Of a stretch of 39,046 nucleotides of DNA, positions 27,383 through 38,416 are shown one piece after another. The notes under the pieces were generated by a model. That model was not told the DNA's origin. It ran no database searches and saw only the letters and a list, made by a program, of their open reading frames with translations. A program made the translations under genes and the position numbers. How positions within the stretch are numbered: position 1 is the stretch's first letter; each line of letters begins with the position of its first letter. Source of the stretch: Branchiostoma floridae (taxonomy: Eukaryota; Chordata; Leptocardii; Amphioxiformes; Branchiostomatidae); assembly GCF_000003815.2 (NCBI RefSeq), contig NC_049979.1, positions 1,471,384 to 1,510,429 of the forward strand. The letters run 5' to 3'.

Positions 27383-27715
27383 CAGGGTTCTAGCTAGTGC
27401 ATTTTAGCGTAGTGGGCCACTACGCTAAAATTTGTGACCACTACGCTAAAATAAGGGCCACTACGCTAATTTTTAACAAGTGAAGTGGTGCTTTGCTATC
27501 ATTTTCTTGTTCAGCAATGTCTAATCAATGTCTGAACAATGAAAAATGATGATATGCCATTCAAAACTGACCAAAAATCCTTCAAATTACATGTGATGTT
27601 AATAGAGTGCCAACTTTTAACTTGACATTGTCAAAATCTCTTCAATCTCCTGATTGGTCGCTTCGCTACCATGACATTCCCACTACGCTAAAATGAAATC
27701 CTGACTAGAACCCTG
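27383..27715. mobile_element. hAT-like MITE with CAGGGTTCTAG ends and CACTACGCTAAAAT repeats
   Basis: CAGGGTTCTAG / CTAGAACCCTG ends are flanked by a perfect 6-bp duplication, AGAATC (27377-27382, 27716-27721). CCACTACGCTAAAAT repeats lie near both ends. 333 bp, non-coding. Confidence 0.88.
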
Positions 27716-27933
27716 AGAATCTCTGAACTTGGGGGTGACCTTGGATTTCTCTGCTTTGTTCCCGGATTTCCCTTGTTGTGGGGATGCACTGCTTGAATTT
27801 GCACTGCGATTTGCAAACAATTTTTTTGAGACAGCAGAAAAACATAAACAACTTGCAATTTGTCAAGATAACCATAAAGATACAGGCCAGTGGTGTGTTG
27901 ACAAGCACACAGTGCAGAAAACAGGAAGGAAGT

Positions 27934-27946
27934 ATTTCGAGCCCTG
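27934..27946. mobile_element. Solo hAT-like terminal repeat
   Basis: ATTTCGAGCCCTG stands alone, matching the right end of the CAGGGCTCGAAAT family; no left end within a few hundred bases. Confidence 0.6.
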
Positions 27947-29896
27947 GATCTGATGTCTGCTTGTGGGAGTCAAGGTCAGGGTTAGGAGGAGGGGGGGGGG
28001 CATGTTTGGATTCCTGTCATTGCCAGGCCCCTGGTATTGCCATAACATCTACTCACACTGTCACAGGCATGTGTACACTTGTTGAGAGCTTCCTTGTTGA
28101 TGTAGAAATGCAGAATTGAGAAGATTGTGGCACGTTTTTGTGACAAAGGTGCTTTTTTTGGTGGTCAATCTCATAAAATTTTTAGCAGGGTCATGGTGGA
28201 ACTATAAGTTTAAATTGATATGGATAGGTTTTAAAAGGAGGTTTAATACAGTAAGATATCATATGGGTACTATGAAGGAACGTGGGACTTTCTCTAAACT
28301 CCCGACATTGCCCCAGATTCAGTAAGCATGGTCTTTCAGCTGTGGGTTAAACTGCATCTGGATGTTTACCTTATATGAGATCCTTAGTAAATACATTGTA
28401 AAGTCTGACCTCCCCAAGGCCCCAGTACAGCTTTCCTGACTTATCCTGGATCCTGATGATCAGTGTTTAGTGTTGATCTGTGTAGATCGATGCCTTCTGA
28501 AGTTTGGCTGGTCCTTCTTTCTACAACACTGTTTATTTTATATGTGTACTATTACTATCTGATGTTTTGTGTTCTATCAGTCTTTTTATGCTATGTTGCC
28601 ACAATGACATTGTGTGCTTTTATAGTTGTTGGATTTAGAAAAATGATTCTGAATTGAACAAAAAAAAGATTAAAGTTTTCCTCCCAGCCGCGTGTTTACA
28701 TAATAATCAATATTGGTCTATATTTTGCTAGATATTTTGTTTGTTTGTTTGTTTGTTTGAAACTTAGTTCATTCATGAAAGCTCAAATCGGCCTGCCTTT
28801 AATTGAGGTCACAAGGGAAGGGTTACAACGTATATAACAGAGATACAGTTTAAAGTTCTAATGAGTCCTATAGGCCTATACAGTATACACAATTTTATAT
28901 ACATGGTACATTTTAACAAAAAGTAGCAGGTTCACCATTGATGTTTCCTAATAATGTGCTGTTAAACTGGTGTCAGCTTTAATAATGCTACCAATCACAG
29001 CCCAGTTATATCTACAAGGCAAGTGTGGGTTACCAGTAATGCTTTTGATCCTGTCCCAACATACAGGTCGTTATAGATTTTGCAATATAGGTGCACTAAA
29101 AATCAGAGTCATGACAAGCTGTGAAAGTACACTGGAAACCGGATACCGTTGCCTGGGGACTGTGCCATCAAATGGATGGGCTTGTAGTGGCTGCATCGTC
29201 ATGATAAAACTGTGGTTTAAAGCAAATGTACTGTAGATGTATTTATTTTTTTCCGGACTTAACTGCGCATTAGAGTAAGAAAGGTTTTCACTGTGTTTTG
29301 ACACAGACATTGTAATACCATGCAATACCAATGCAAAACACATTTGCAATGTCGCTGTGAAAGCTCACAGCGAAATAAAACTGCCATGAACAAGATTTAC
29401 AGCAAAACACCTATTAGTTAATTGTGGTTTTAGGAAAAGGTCTTGCCTCTTTACATGTGGTTATAGCGTGACACAAAGGCAGTTACTTCAGGTACATAAG
29501 CCACCCAGGGACGTGGGCCTGTATGTGGAGCATTGCTAACATGTGAGCCGGAGTGGGGAGTGTTCGGGCTATTATTAACCCTCTGTCTACTGAGGGAGCC
29601 TTTTGGCAGCAAAGTTGTATTGGCTGCATTGTTGGGTAGGGAGGAAAAGGGTTAATTTAATCTAAGTATAGAGATTTGAGAAAAACTCAAGCCCGGTAGT
29701 CAAAAGCGTGGTCCCCTGTGAGAGACAAAGTCATGGTGTCATGTTCTCAGCATTGTAAAGGAATTTGTTTTCAGCAGAGAGAATGTTGTTTTGTAAGGCC
29801 CTGTAAGTTGTCCTTGGTCCATGAGGTTGGAAGGTTAGATGTCTGTGTGTGAGGCAACTACTGTATAAATGTAAGAGCTGGGCTGTAATTATGAAC
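27947..29896. other. First intron of the PAK gene, unannotated stretch
   Basis: A (TTTG)n run at 28738-28760 may be a retroelement tail. Otherwise nothing recognised. Confidence 0.4.
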
Positions 29897-30000
29897 ACTG
29901 GGCTGGAAATGCCACCGGCATGATATGTAGGTTTGTGCAGGTAGTAGTGCTGATATTTCTGGTGTCTACCTGCACCTAACTTGTGCAGGGCCATGTTTAT
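29897..30000. mobile_element. Degraded ACCTGCA-type hAT-like MITE
   Basis: CTGGGCTGGAAATGCCACC and TGTCTACCTGCACCTAAC match the left part of the 6254 element; the right part is lost. Confidence 0.5.
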
Positions 30001-30255
30001 ATGTGTATTTTCGCTATCCAAACTGATTGTTGCCTTATGGGAAATACTAAATAAAGAATCAGAATGGTGTCTTTACGAATTACAGTTTATACCAAGTCAT
30101 CACATGTATAGTGGTGCTAGTGAAATTTGTATTGTGTTGCTCTTTTGATTTGTGCTTGGCACAGTGGGGCAAAAGAACATGTAAAACTAAAAGGTCTTCA
30201 TTCATTCGTTATTCACAAAGACAATAAAACACTCTGTTTTGCTTACCTCCAACAG

Positions 30256-30483
30256 AAGATGTTTGGTAAGAAGAAGAAGCGGCCGGAGATCTCGGCCCCC
30301 TCCAACTTCGAGCACCGCGTGCACACCGGGTTCGACCGCGACCACGGGGAGTACGTGGGGCTGCCAGCCCAGTGGGCCAGCGTCATCGGCTCTCCGAAGG
30401 AGGCCGCACAACCGAGCGCCGTCAGGCCGCGACCCCTCATCGACCCATCATGCATCACTCCCGTAGACCTTAGTACACTGAAG
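30256..30483 (+). CDS. PAK4: PAK4/5/6 exon with start codon and CRIB domain
   Basis: The acceptor TACCTCCAACAG is followed by AAG and ATG at 30259. The 75 codons give [20 protein letters not shown], then [19 protein letters not shown], and later [20 protein letters not shown], ending in phase 0 at AAG|GTACGT. CRIB consensus residues I-S-x-P-x-x-F-x-H-x-x-H-x-G-F are all present. The start is chosen because MFGK[KR]KK is the family N-terminus and the exon opens only three bases before it. RP(R/K)PL(I/V)DP is the autoinhibitory motif of the group. GC content is far higher than in the flanking introns. Confidence 0.97.
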
Positions 30484-33400
30484 GTACGTACCGAGTGGTT
30501 TGTATTTTTACCGGTTTTTGTGTACAGTAGAAACCACTTAATTGCACAGCCTATTTGCCAGCATACTTCTTGCAATTATCTGGCTGGTGCAATAATGCAA
30601 AGTTATCTAGCTGGACCAAACCGGTTTGGTAATTTTGGATTCCGTGCAGTTAAAAGAAGTGTGCGTTAATCCGTTGTGCAATTAACTGGCTTCTACTGTA
30701 TATCATTTATTTTTCATAATGATATACAGTCAAACCTGAACACGTAAACAACTCTACATAAGTGCCACTGGCCACTGGTCAGGGCTCGAAATTCATTTTT
30801 GGGATTAGGTGCACTGGTGCACCCAGCTTTAAAAATTGGGTGCACCAAAAAATGTTTGGGTGCACCAATTAAATTTAAGTAGAATGTCAAAAAAAAACTG
30901 ATAACAAAAGTAGTTAGTTACAAGCTATCAAATTCTTAAACAAGTACTGTGACAGATATTTTATTATCTTTCTAACACTCAGATGTCAAGAATATGGTGT
31001 ATACTAACTATACTTAGTATACTTGATATCTTTCCATACATGAACCTAAGAAAATATTTGGGTGCACCCTGTGCACCCACTGAAAAAAATTGGGTGCACA
31101 GCTCCAATTTTGGGTGCACCTGGGTGCACATGCACCCAGTATTTCGAGCCCTGCTGGTGGTCCTTTACTTAAAGATAATTTTTCATATTGACACAAGCAA
31201 CTTAAGAATATGTGTTTACGTATTAACAAATGTTAAATCAAGCATCTTACAGTATTGCAATGTTTTGTTTTTATCAACAGCTAAATATAAAAGCAAGCCA
31301 AAAACTGAAAACATTATCACTACCAGAGAACCAACAAATTCGGTAACAATTGCTTGTAGGTCATCATTTATAAGGTGTTTTCAAGTCTTTACATAGATGC
31401 ACAGATTGGAACAATCCTTTCTTTCTCTGCAAAGACAATAAAACAGATTTGACAGCCTCCCTGCACATGTTACATCATGCTGAAAGATATGACAGAAACT
31501 GTGCCCAATTCTTTACATTTGACTCCAGATAAATCTGTTTATAACATTCTTACTGAAAATCCTAGTGGGGGAGTTTACAGTCTTTAATTCATCCTTCCTT
31601 CCCCCGCCAAAACTGGCTGTTTATTTTTACCGCGGCCTTATTCATGTTTTAGAATCCCCCCTGGCACACATCAGGGGCCTCTGTGGTAGGAGCAGTAGCC
31701 TGGGTACCAGACTGCTTCCTGAGCCTACACACCAGATCCCTGGCTTTAGCCGTTTAGGGTAACATGCCCCCAAAAAATTTCACCACAGCAGGGCAGTCTA
31801 CAGCCTTAAATCTACAGCCTATGAGATGGGAGAAGCGGTTGCATGGATGCATGGATGGATGGATGGATCGGTCACTTTAACCAAATAGCCCTTCTATACG
31901 TGCTATTGCGTAATCGAGCCAGCGTGGCCGAGCGGTCTACAGCACGGTACCTATCTTCCGTAGATCGTAGGTTCGAACCCCACTTGCTAAATTTTTTTTT
32001 TCTTTGTTAGACAAATCTCATGTAGTGTTTTTTTAATAGAAGAAAGACCAATTCAGTAATTCGATGTTTAAAAACTCTTTTTTCGTGTGATTTTGTTTAA
32101 CATCCAGGCTTTTTCCAAAATACGCACCGGCCAGCTTTTTTCAGAAGCTTACTTGTTTCTATCCCAATAATTGTTTAGGAGCCCATGTTGTAGATTTTCC
32201 TTGTTAAGGCCACACCAATTTAATTCGTTGGTTCTCGGAATCGCCGCTTCTAATTTTCCCAATTTCAAAAAAAAAAAAAAATTCCATTCAGTAATCGTGC
32301 TGCAAAACTTTGATTTCCGTTAGAGAAACAGAACGTCTGGAAAGTACCAGTGCATTTACTTTTTCTCACCCCCAAATCCTTTGCTACCAATTGATTCATA
32401 TCTTTTTTGTTGCAAAGTATATTTAGGAACAAATAAATCATCGTAAATGAGATACACATCGGCATAACATAACGTAGCAGAACCAGAAGTTCGGCTGAGC
32501 ATGTGCTCTCTCTCACACACACTTTCACATGCAAATTTTCAATTGAAACACAGAAATCGGCACCCAAACAAACAACTCAATAAATCACCAATACTTTTTC
32601 ACTCTTGTACCTCCATAGCCAACATGTTTTGATATGCCTGAAATGCTCAAAGTCTTCCAAATGGAGATGAAAATGAAGTCGGAAAATCTCGGGCGGCCAT
32701 CTTTCTTCTTCTGTAACTGTAAGTCAAAAAAGCGCCCCCACGCTGTTTCTAATGGAACTGCAGATTTGGCTAGATAGTACATGGTGTACCATTTCAGTGC
32801 TGATTTCAGTGATTTGCATGTAACATTAGGTTTTTCTAAGGAAGTTGAATCAAACTGCATCTTAATTTTTTGTCAACAAATAATTGTACATGTAACAAAA
32901 AGAGAGAATAAACCTATGGTTTTATGCAACATGTAGTTCAGTACTTTGGCTTGTTGATGTATTTTGGGGGGAGTGGAAGTATTTGTAATTTTTTTCCCAA
33001 TTTGCACCAGTTGACCATGAAATGTATTTAGAGCCTTGGATAGACAGATTCTTATCAACTCAGAGAGCAAATAAGTCTTCCAGCGATGGTATTTTATTTC
33101 TAGAGGCAAACTTAAATAATGTTTGTTGTTGTCGTTGCATCTCTGTAAAAATACTATATTGGTATATTTGAGATGTTTTGTGAACATTTCTGTTTACTGT
33201 AGCAACTGTACATAATTTAATGTATATTGTACAAATTTATGCCAACATGCAATTTTGCATGTAATTTTAACTGATTAACTATTTCTATCACACGTATACC
33301 ATGAGTTCAGGTCTGGACTAACCAGCCTGGACCTGAACCCAGACTTGTTGCAAGTTTTTTTTTTTTTTTTTTTTTTTTTTCGCCCTGTCGCTTCAATTTT

Positions 33401-36400
33401 TTTAGGAAAAAATCCGAGAACCAACAAATTAAATTGGTATGGCCTAAACATGTCATTTATAAACTCATGGAAATAGGTTTTCTACAGTTTTATGTCAAGA
33501 AGCTCAGATTTTTGGGGGTAATATTTTTTTCTACCCCAATAAGCAAATTTCCTTGCTGGGAAGGAGGGACGAGTCCTAGAGACATCCCTGCACCACAGCC
33601 ACTTATTAGGGTCTGGTGGTAAAATTTCCTTGGGGGTATGTTAGCCCTAAAGCCAAGAATCTGGCCTGTCTAGGCCCTGGAAGCAGTCTGGCTCCCAGGC
33701 TACATAAGTGTGTATCAGTGACTCCCCTGAAGTTATCAGTGCCATGGCGGTAATGTACAGAAGCGCGGGCCTGTTTAGCACTGATAAGGGACTCAAAGAG
33801 CCTCTGTGGATGATAGCTTTATAGCAGACTGGTACGGACAACAGTAGAGCAAGTCAGGTGGAAGGCCTGGGCTGTACAAATTTAGGATACAGTATAGAAG
33901 AATTCTTTTTACACTACCAGCAGGTACTTAATTGCTAACGTTTCGATGTCTCTCAGACACCTTCGTCAGAGATTCTAACTCAAGTTCTGCTTCTCACCAC
34001 TTTATCGAAACGTAAGCAATGTAAGTACCTGCTGGTTGTGTAAAAAGAATTCTCCTATATCCTATATTCTACCAACCTGATAAAACTGTTTTCGGATGTA
34101 CAAATTTACCGTATTTGTCTTGTTTGAAAAAAATGTGCTAGATTGGAGTATCAACATGAAAACAAATTCTGAAAGTCTGTACTCTAACTTGCAATTATGC
34201 ACAGTTTCAACGAGTAAACAGTGTTAGATGAAAGTTTTCTTCCAGCCCTTTTCCATTTTCCCGATGTCCCCCTCTACAAATATACAATAAGGTGGTACTG
34301 TAAGTCTGGGTCTAAGGAAAGGTGAAATTCAACCAAAACAGGCAAATGTTTATTAGCAACATTACACAATTTTGGATATTAACTTTAAGGCAGTACAGAG
34401 ATCATAATTAGGTGATACCTCACATTGCCATTGCCAAGTCAGAGCCCTGGTGCCCCCTGGCTTTTCTATCTGTTTTTATCATTGAAGGAAATGCATGTGG
34501 ACAGGTTAGATATTCCTAGCAGATGCAGAGCATGCCCAAGATACTTACTGTCTTGTGGGACATGGGAAATGTGCTAACCAGAGACACACTACTATGTACT
34601 GTAATGCATGCAGCAAAATTCTGAAAAAAATCCATAGTCTTTTTAGCGCTCCTTTATGAATAATTTTGTCAAGAAAAAAAAAAAAACTTACCCAGCCAAT
34701 CTAACATTGAATAGGTAGTTCTGATGCCATTAAAATTTTAATTGCTTCAAGCTAAATGTTATGTTTTGTTATGATTGCTTGTAACATGTGCATTTGATTC
34801 TTCGTTCCTTGTATTGTTGGTGAGACTTGCAGGCCTGCAAAAGTAAAGCATAGCAGAGCAGCTTCACTGCAAAATTACAATATTCTAATCCATCTTTGCA
34901 TTTTGTTTGCATTTTCATTGCTATCTTTTTGTTTCTTACGACTGATTGCTGCATATGCACCTATTATACACCCTACTATAGTGAAGTCCTGTCTCCTTGT
35001 GGCACGGCATACCTTAGTTAATGTAGGCTCTGTACGGGGCCAGTGCAGTTTGGACGATCACCCCGGCGGGAGAGAGCTGTATTGCTATTAGGCCCGTATA
35101 GAGCCTACACTAACTACGGTATGCCAAACCACAAGGAGACTGGATTCCAGGTTACCCTACTATAAACAGTTATGCACAGAACTAGCAAGGTGAAGAGAGA
35201 TAAAGTGAACTGTCCCAACAACACAGAAGTTTTTGTTTTAAGTTGATCTGCATGCCCTTATGTTTGCGTGGCCGTCCTTTTGTTGTTTTGCTACATGCTC
35301 GGTTGTTCTGCACCCTACACAGACAGTTGTACGCGGCAGCAAAGCTGACTTATATCCGGCGGAGCCCGACGGCGGACAGGCTTGGAAGGTTGGTTGGCAA
35401 ACAGAAGACGCTGCGTCTGTCTCGCTACTTCTCGGTTCTTCAAGGCGTCTTGTCCTCTGATACAGATCAGTGCCTGTAGGCCAGAACACTTCCTTTATCT
35501 ATGGTTTAGAGCTGTGTGCCTAAACAAATTTTAGGTACATGTAAAGGCACAGGTACAAGGGTTTAGGTACTTGTTTAGGTACACCTGCAACTGTACCTAA
35601 ACAAGTTTGATCAAGTACAAAAATGTATGTGTAAGTTCAAGATACCGCTAGCTCTCTTTTTTTGGGGGGGGGGGGCAAATAAATTTTGATCTTAACTATT
35701 TATATATTACAGATTGGAGACAATTGAAGTTCATGTAATACTTTGGAAACTCATTTTCAAGTGTCAGGAGTTTGCAGTAGAGAGGTCACCACAAAAACTG
35801 TAAGAACAAAGCTTCTATGAAATTTTAAGCATTGTTTCCTTCAACAAAAACACTTAACATTTGTCAGACTGATTCCACAGACCTTTATTTCTTGTCTTGG
35901 GCAATTTCAAATTGTAGCACACAGAAATTCAGAAACTGTACAATGTTGAACTAAACGGATGATTTAGACAATTTCCACCTTCTCCATTGGCAAACAGAAA
36001 AACTGAAAAAAAGTGAAGGTAAAACTTGAGCATAAGTTACTCACAGTTTAGAAATGCGAGTCTCAAGGGTTTTGACTGTATCGGAAGACAGCCGCACTGA
36101 GAATCAAGAAGTAATGGGACAGCTGACAGCAGAAACCGCCAGTGGAATCTTCCAAAGGTGTACATACTGGTCTCACCCACACTAACACAACACACCTCCC
36201 CTCCCCAAGGTGGACTCTTCCAAAGGTGTATATACCGGTCTCACCCACACTAACACAACACACCTCCCCTTCCCAAGGTGGACTCTTCCAAAGGTGTACA
36301 TACCGGTCTCACCCACACTAACACAACACACCTCCCCTTCCCAAGGTGTGGACTCTTCCAAAGGTGTACATACTGGTTTCACCCACACTAACACAACACA

Positions 36401-38416
36401 CCTCCCCTTCCTACCACCGTATAGTAGACCTTAACCCAACTGCAATGCTCTGTACAAGGCTGAAGTGCCTCTCATAAAGATGTAATAAAGCCTGTACCTG
36501 GGTGCCATCTAAGTAGTTAACCAGGGCTCTCATACCCATTTGTAAGGGAGCAAGTATGTGAGCCAAATAAACTGATATTGATAAGGTTGACACTCATCAG
36601 GCGTGTCTATGCCACATAATAGATGCCCAAGCAACTGGGACATGATTTGAGAAACTGTCACCGTTTCCAAATGTTGCTTCAGTCTGCATAGACCGTTTCC
36701 AAAACTCTACCCAGTTGCTTGAGTAACTATTATTTGGCATGCATTTTTACCTGGATGTCTAACCTTCATAGACCTAGAAAAAATGTCTGGTGTTTGATTT
36801 CTAAAACTTCAGTTTCCTGCATATTGTGGTGAGGAAAAGGGTGAGAGGAGATGACTTGTGCAGAGCATTGCTATGATGAACACATAGCCATGGTAACCAT
36901 GTTGTCATGGCAACCACATTGCCATGGTAACGATATCTTATCCGAGCCACCAGTGTTAATGCAGCAGTGTTTTTTTTGTTTGTGTTTTTCGTGCCAGATG
37001 ATCGTCCGAGGGAACAGTAAGATGGACACGACCGACCTGGCGCACACCAGCCCGAACGGCTACGACTACCAGCAGCATCCCAACATCCGCAACCTGCAGC
37101 AGGGCGGCGGCGGGATCAGCGTGGCACGGTCAAACTCGCTCCGGAAGGACAGCCCCCCGCCGCGCCGCGTGCCCAGGGACCGGACGCAACACGACCGGGA
37201 CATGCTGCACGACGGGTTGCCGCCGGGGCTGCAGGACCCGGTACGGGAGCGCGGGTACGGCGGACCGGACTACACGAACGGCAGGGGGGCGCCGCCTCAG
37301 AACGGGCGCAGCCTTCAGGACGTGCGCGGCGGCCAACAGCAACCGTACGCCCGTGACGGGGGGCGCGGGGACTATGCTTACAGCAACAGAGACACTTACC
37401 ACGGGGACCTGGGGGGGCCAGGCAGGGAGAGCTACAGTAGGGACTATCACACGTACGCCCCCGGGAGGGAGTGGGACAAACCGGATGGCAGGGCGGCCTC
37501 CAGACAGCAGCAGCGGCCGCAGGAGCCGCGCACACCCACCAAGGTCCCGCCACCCGTCGCACCCAAACCAAGGTCTGCTTCTCATTTAAGTTCTCTTGTT
37601 TCTTATTCTAAAAAAAAAACATGTATTAAAAGAAAGGCTCTCTTCTACAGGTCGGGCTTCTCATCTATTTTGATCTATTCAAAATGCAACTGCAAAATGC
37701 AAAGAGAGAGAGAACTGTACATAACAATAGAAGAAGACAATTTCACATAAGACGGTATATACATACTGGCTTCTCATTTAAGTGTTTCTTATCTCATATC
37801 TAGATGTGACGACTCAGCTCTGGAGAGTGCATTACATTATAAATATAGTAACGTTAGCCCATAGACGAGATCAAGTTTGTTCGTCCGACCCTTTTTCTTG
37901 CTGGCTGGGGCAGATTCTTGCTCTCCCTACCTTTCGAACCTTCTTACCTGCGTGGCTGGGCGATAAATTCTCACCACCAGTCCTTGCACCTGCCGTAACG
38001 TCACTGTTTGTGATCTATTCGCATGTTTTGTTCGTCTTTGTGAACTGCGCGCCATTTTGTGGCTCTCGTTACAAGCGTTGTAAGGATTCCTCTGCTCACT
38101 AATGGTTGACTATACCCTGAGAACGAGACATATACCCCGGATGCAGGTAGTATATGGGATATTAATGACCTGGGTAATGGGGAAAATGGAGCCTTCTGAT
38201 TGGTCAACATCACCTGGCTATATGATAATAATATTTAATCATTGTTTGGTGTTCCACAGTTTACGGTCGTCGACCTTGCCGCGGGACCCGGGGCCAGTGG
38301 TGCCCCCCTCTACCGGTGCCAAGCCTAGTCCCAGCCACGTGCAGAAGATAACCCTCTCACTACCGGGACACAAACAAGCAAACAGACCACAGCAGCCTCA
38401 CAACCAAAACTACAGG
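30259..38416 (+). CDS. PAK4: Group II p21-activated kinase (PAK4/5/6, mbt), N-terminal half of gene (introns included in span)
   Basis: Three coding exons (30259-30483, 36998-37572, 38260-38416) join in frame (phases 0, 2, 0) into 319 residues without a stop. Order: start [12 protein letters not shown] motif [15 protein letters not shown]; the autoinhibitory pseudosubstrate-like [12 protein letters not shown]; the basic IVRG segment; the group II phosphosite motif [15 protein letters not shown]; then a disordered R/G/Q/Y-rich linker and SH3-type proline motifs (PPPVAPKPR). The family binds active Cdc42 through CRIB and phosphorylates actin and adhesion regulators. The kinase domain must lie right of the window. 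Features recall both PAK4 and PAK5, as expected if this is the single invertebrate group II gene; the symbol stands for the group. Confidence 0.95.
30780..31153. mobile_element. hAT-like MITE, GTGCACCCA type, copy 4
   Basis: CAGGGCTCGAAATTC ... ATTTCGAGCCCTG, 374 bp, with a perfect 5-bp duplication CTGGT (30775-30779, 31154-31158). Opposite orientation to copy 1. Confidence 0.92.
31918..31992 (+). tRNA. tRNA-like sequence, probably pseudogene or SINE head
   Basis: TGGCCGAGCGG (box A of Leu/Ser-type tRNAs) and GGTTCGAACCC (box B) are correctly ordered and followed by a long T run, a pol III terminator. The T arm folds (GTAGG-TTCGAAC-CCCAC, one mismatch), but the acceptor stem pairs poorly and the anticodon loop is too large. 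Not a functional tRNA as read. Confidence 0.4.
32208..33444. mobile_element. PIF/Harbinger-like element, family D copy 4 (1.24 kb)
   Basis: GGCCACACCAATTTAATTCG ... AAATTAAATTGGTATGGCC is flanked by TAA on both sides (32205-32207, 33445-33447). It is over three times longer than the other copies. Three short minus-strand frames (32265-32567, 32585-32860, 32873-33187) show no transposase motif I recognise. Confidence 0.88.
33884..34067. mobile_element. Foldback element, family B
   Basis: AGGATACAGTATAGAAGAAT...GCTAACGTTTCGA pairs with TCGAAACGTAAGC...AATTCTCCTATATCCTAT over ~60 bp, with GATGTCTCTCAGACACCTTC in the loop. Confidence 0.85.
34068..34992. other. First PAK coding intron, unannotated stretch
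   Basis: AT-rich, no exon or bounded repeat recognised. Confidence 0.4.
34993..35138. mobile_element. Foldback element
   Basis: CTCCTTGTGGCACGGCATAC...TGTAGGCTCTGTACGGGGCC pairs with GGCCCGTATAGAGCCTACAC...GTATGCCAAACCACAAGGAG over ~50 bp. Confidence 0.85.
35240..35490. other. GC-richer patch of unknown nature
   Basis: About 250 bp clearly richer in CpG than the flanks, open in one minus and two plus frames, with no recognisable domain and no obvious repeat partner. It could be an unrecognised exon, a retrocopy fragment or an enhancer. Confidence 0.3.
36134..36415. repeat. Minisatellite, four copies of a 68-70-bp unit
   Basis: TCCAAAGGTGTACATACTGG...TCACCCACACTAACACAACA...CCCAAGGTG recurs with starts at 36151, 36219, 36287 and 36357. 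Open frames over it are shadows. Confidence 0.95.
36628..36774. mobile_element. Foldback family A, copy before the PAK linker exon
   Basis: CCCAAGCAACTGGGACATGA...and CCAGTTGCTTGAGTAACTAT with TTTGGCATGCATTTTTACCT match family A arms. It lies about 220 bases upstream of the acceptor at 36997. Confidence 0.65.
36998..37572 (+). CDS. PAK4: PAK4/5/6 linker exon
   Basis: The acceptor TTTTTCGTGCCAG opens [24 protein letters not shown] follows the CRIB exon in vertebrate PAK4/5 too. At about residue 45 of the exon comes [17 protein letters not shown], a conserved phosphorylated motif. The rest is low complexity: R, G, D, Y and Q rich with DYT, DYHTY and YAYSNRD repeats, then [20 protein letters not shown] and KPR. 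The donor is CCAAG|GTCTGC, phase 2. The exon is strongly GC-rich, so long antisense open frames here are shadows. Confidence 0.95.
37573..38259. other. Intron between the two PAK linker exons
   Basis: Begins with AT-rich sequence; 37800-38110 has higher GC and fair CpG content with no recognised exon or element. No repeat with clear limits. Confidence 0.45.
38260..38416 (+). CDS. PAK4: PAK4/5/6 linker exon, proline/serine rich
   Basis: The acceptor GTGTTCCACAG is followed by [20 protein letters not shown], then [18 protein letters not shown] and [14 protein letters not shown], ending in phase 0 at AGG|GTAAGG. It joins the previous exon in frame (AG+T = Ser). It is part of the disordered linker before the kinase domain. 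The last 55 bases and the donor form the unit of a tandem array that continues to the window edge; reading past the donor gives VRG and a stop. Confidence 0.9.

Larger units (their letters stand above)
31697..33704. mobile_element. ~2-kb inverted-repeat element carrying a nested family D element
   Basis: TAGCCTGGGTACCAGACTGC and, near 33685, GCAGTCTGGCTCCCAGGCTA are reverse complements, and similarity continues inward ~95 bp (GGGGGCATGTTACCC / GGGGGTATGTTAGCCC context). The interior holds a tRNA-like sequence and the 1.2-kb family D element. Confidence 0.7.

Noticed and set aside
32265-33187. Transposase remnant in the long family D element
   Set aside because: The short frames show no motif that I can tie to a Harbinger transposase.
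36063-36434. Frames with [14 protein letters not shown]-type repeats
   Set aside because: By-product of the four-copy 68-bp minisatellite.
37116-37585. Two 151-codon minus-strand frames
   Set aside because: They oppose the GC-rich PAK linker exon, whose + frame has clear family motifs and splice sites.
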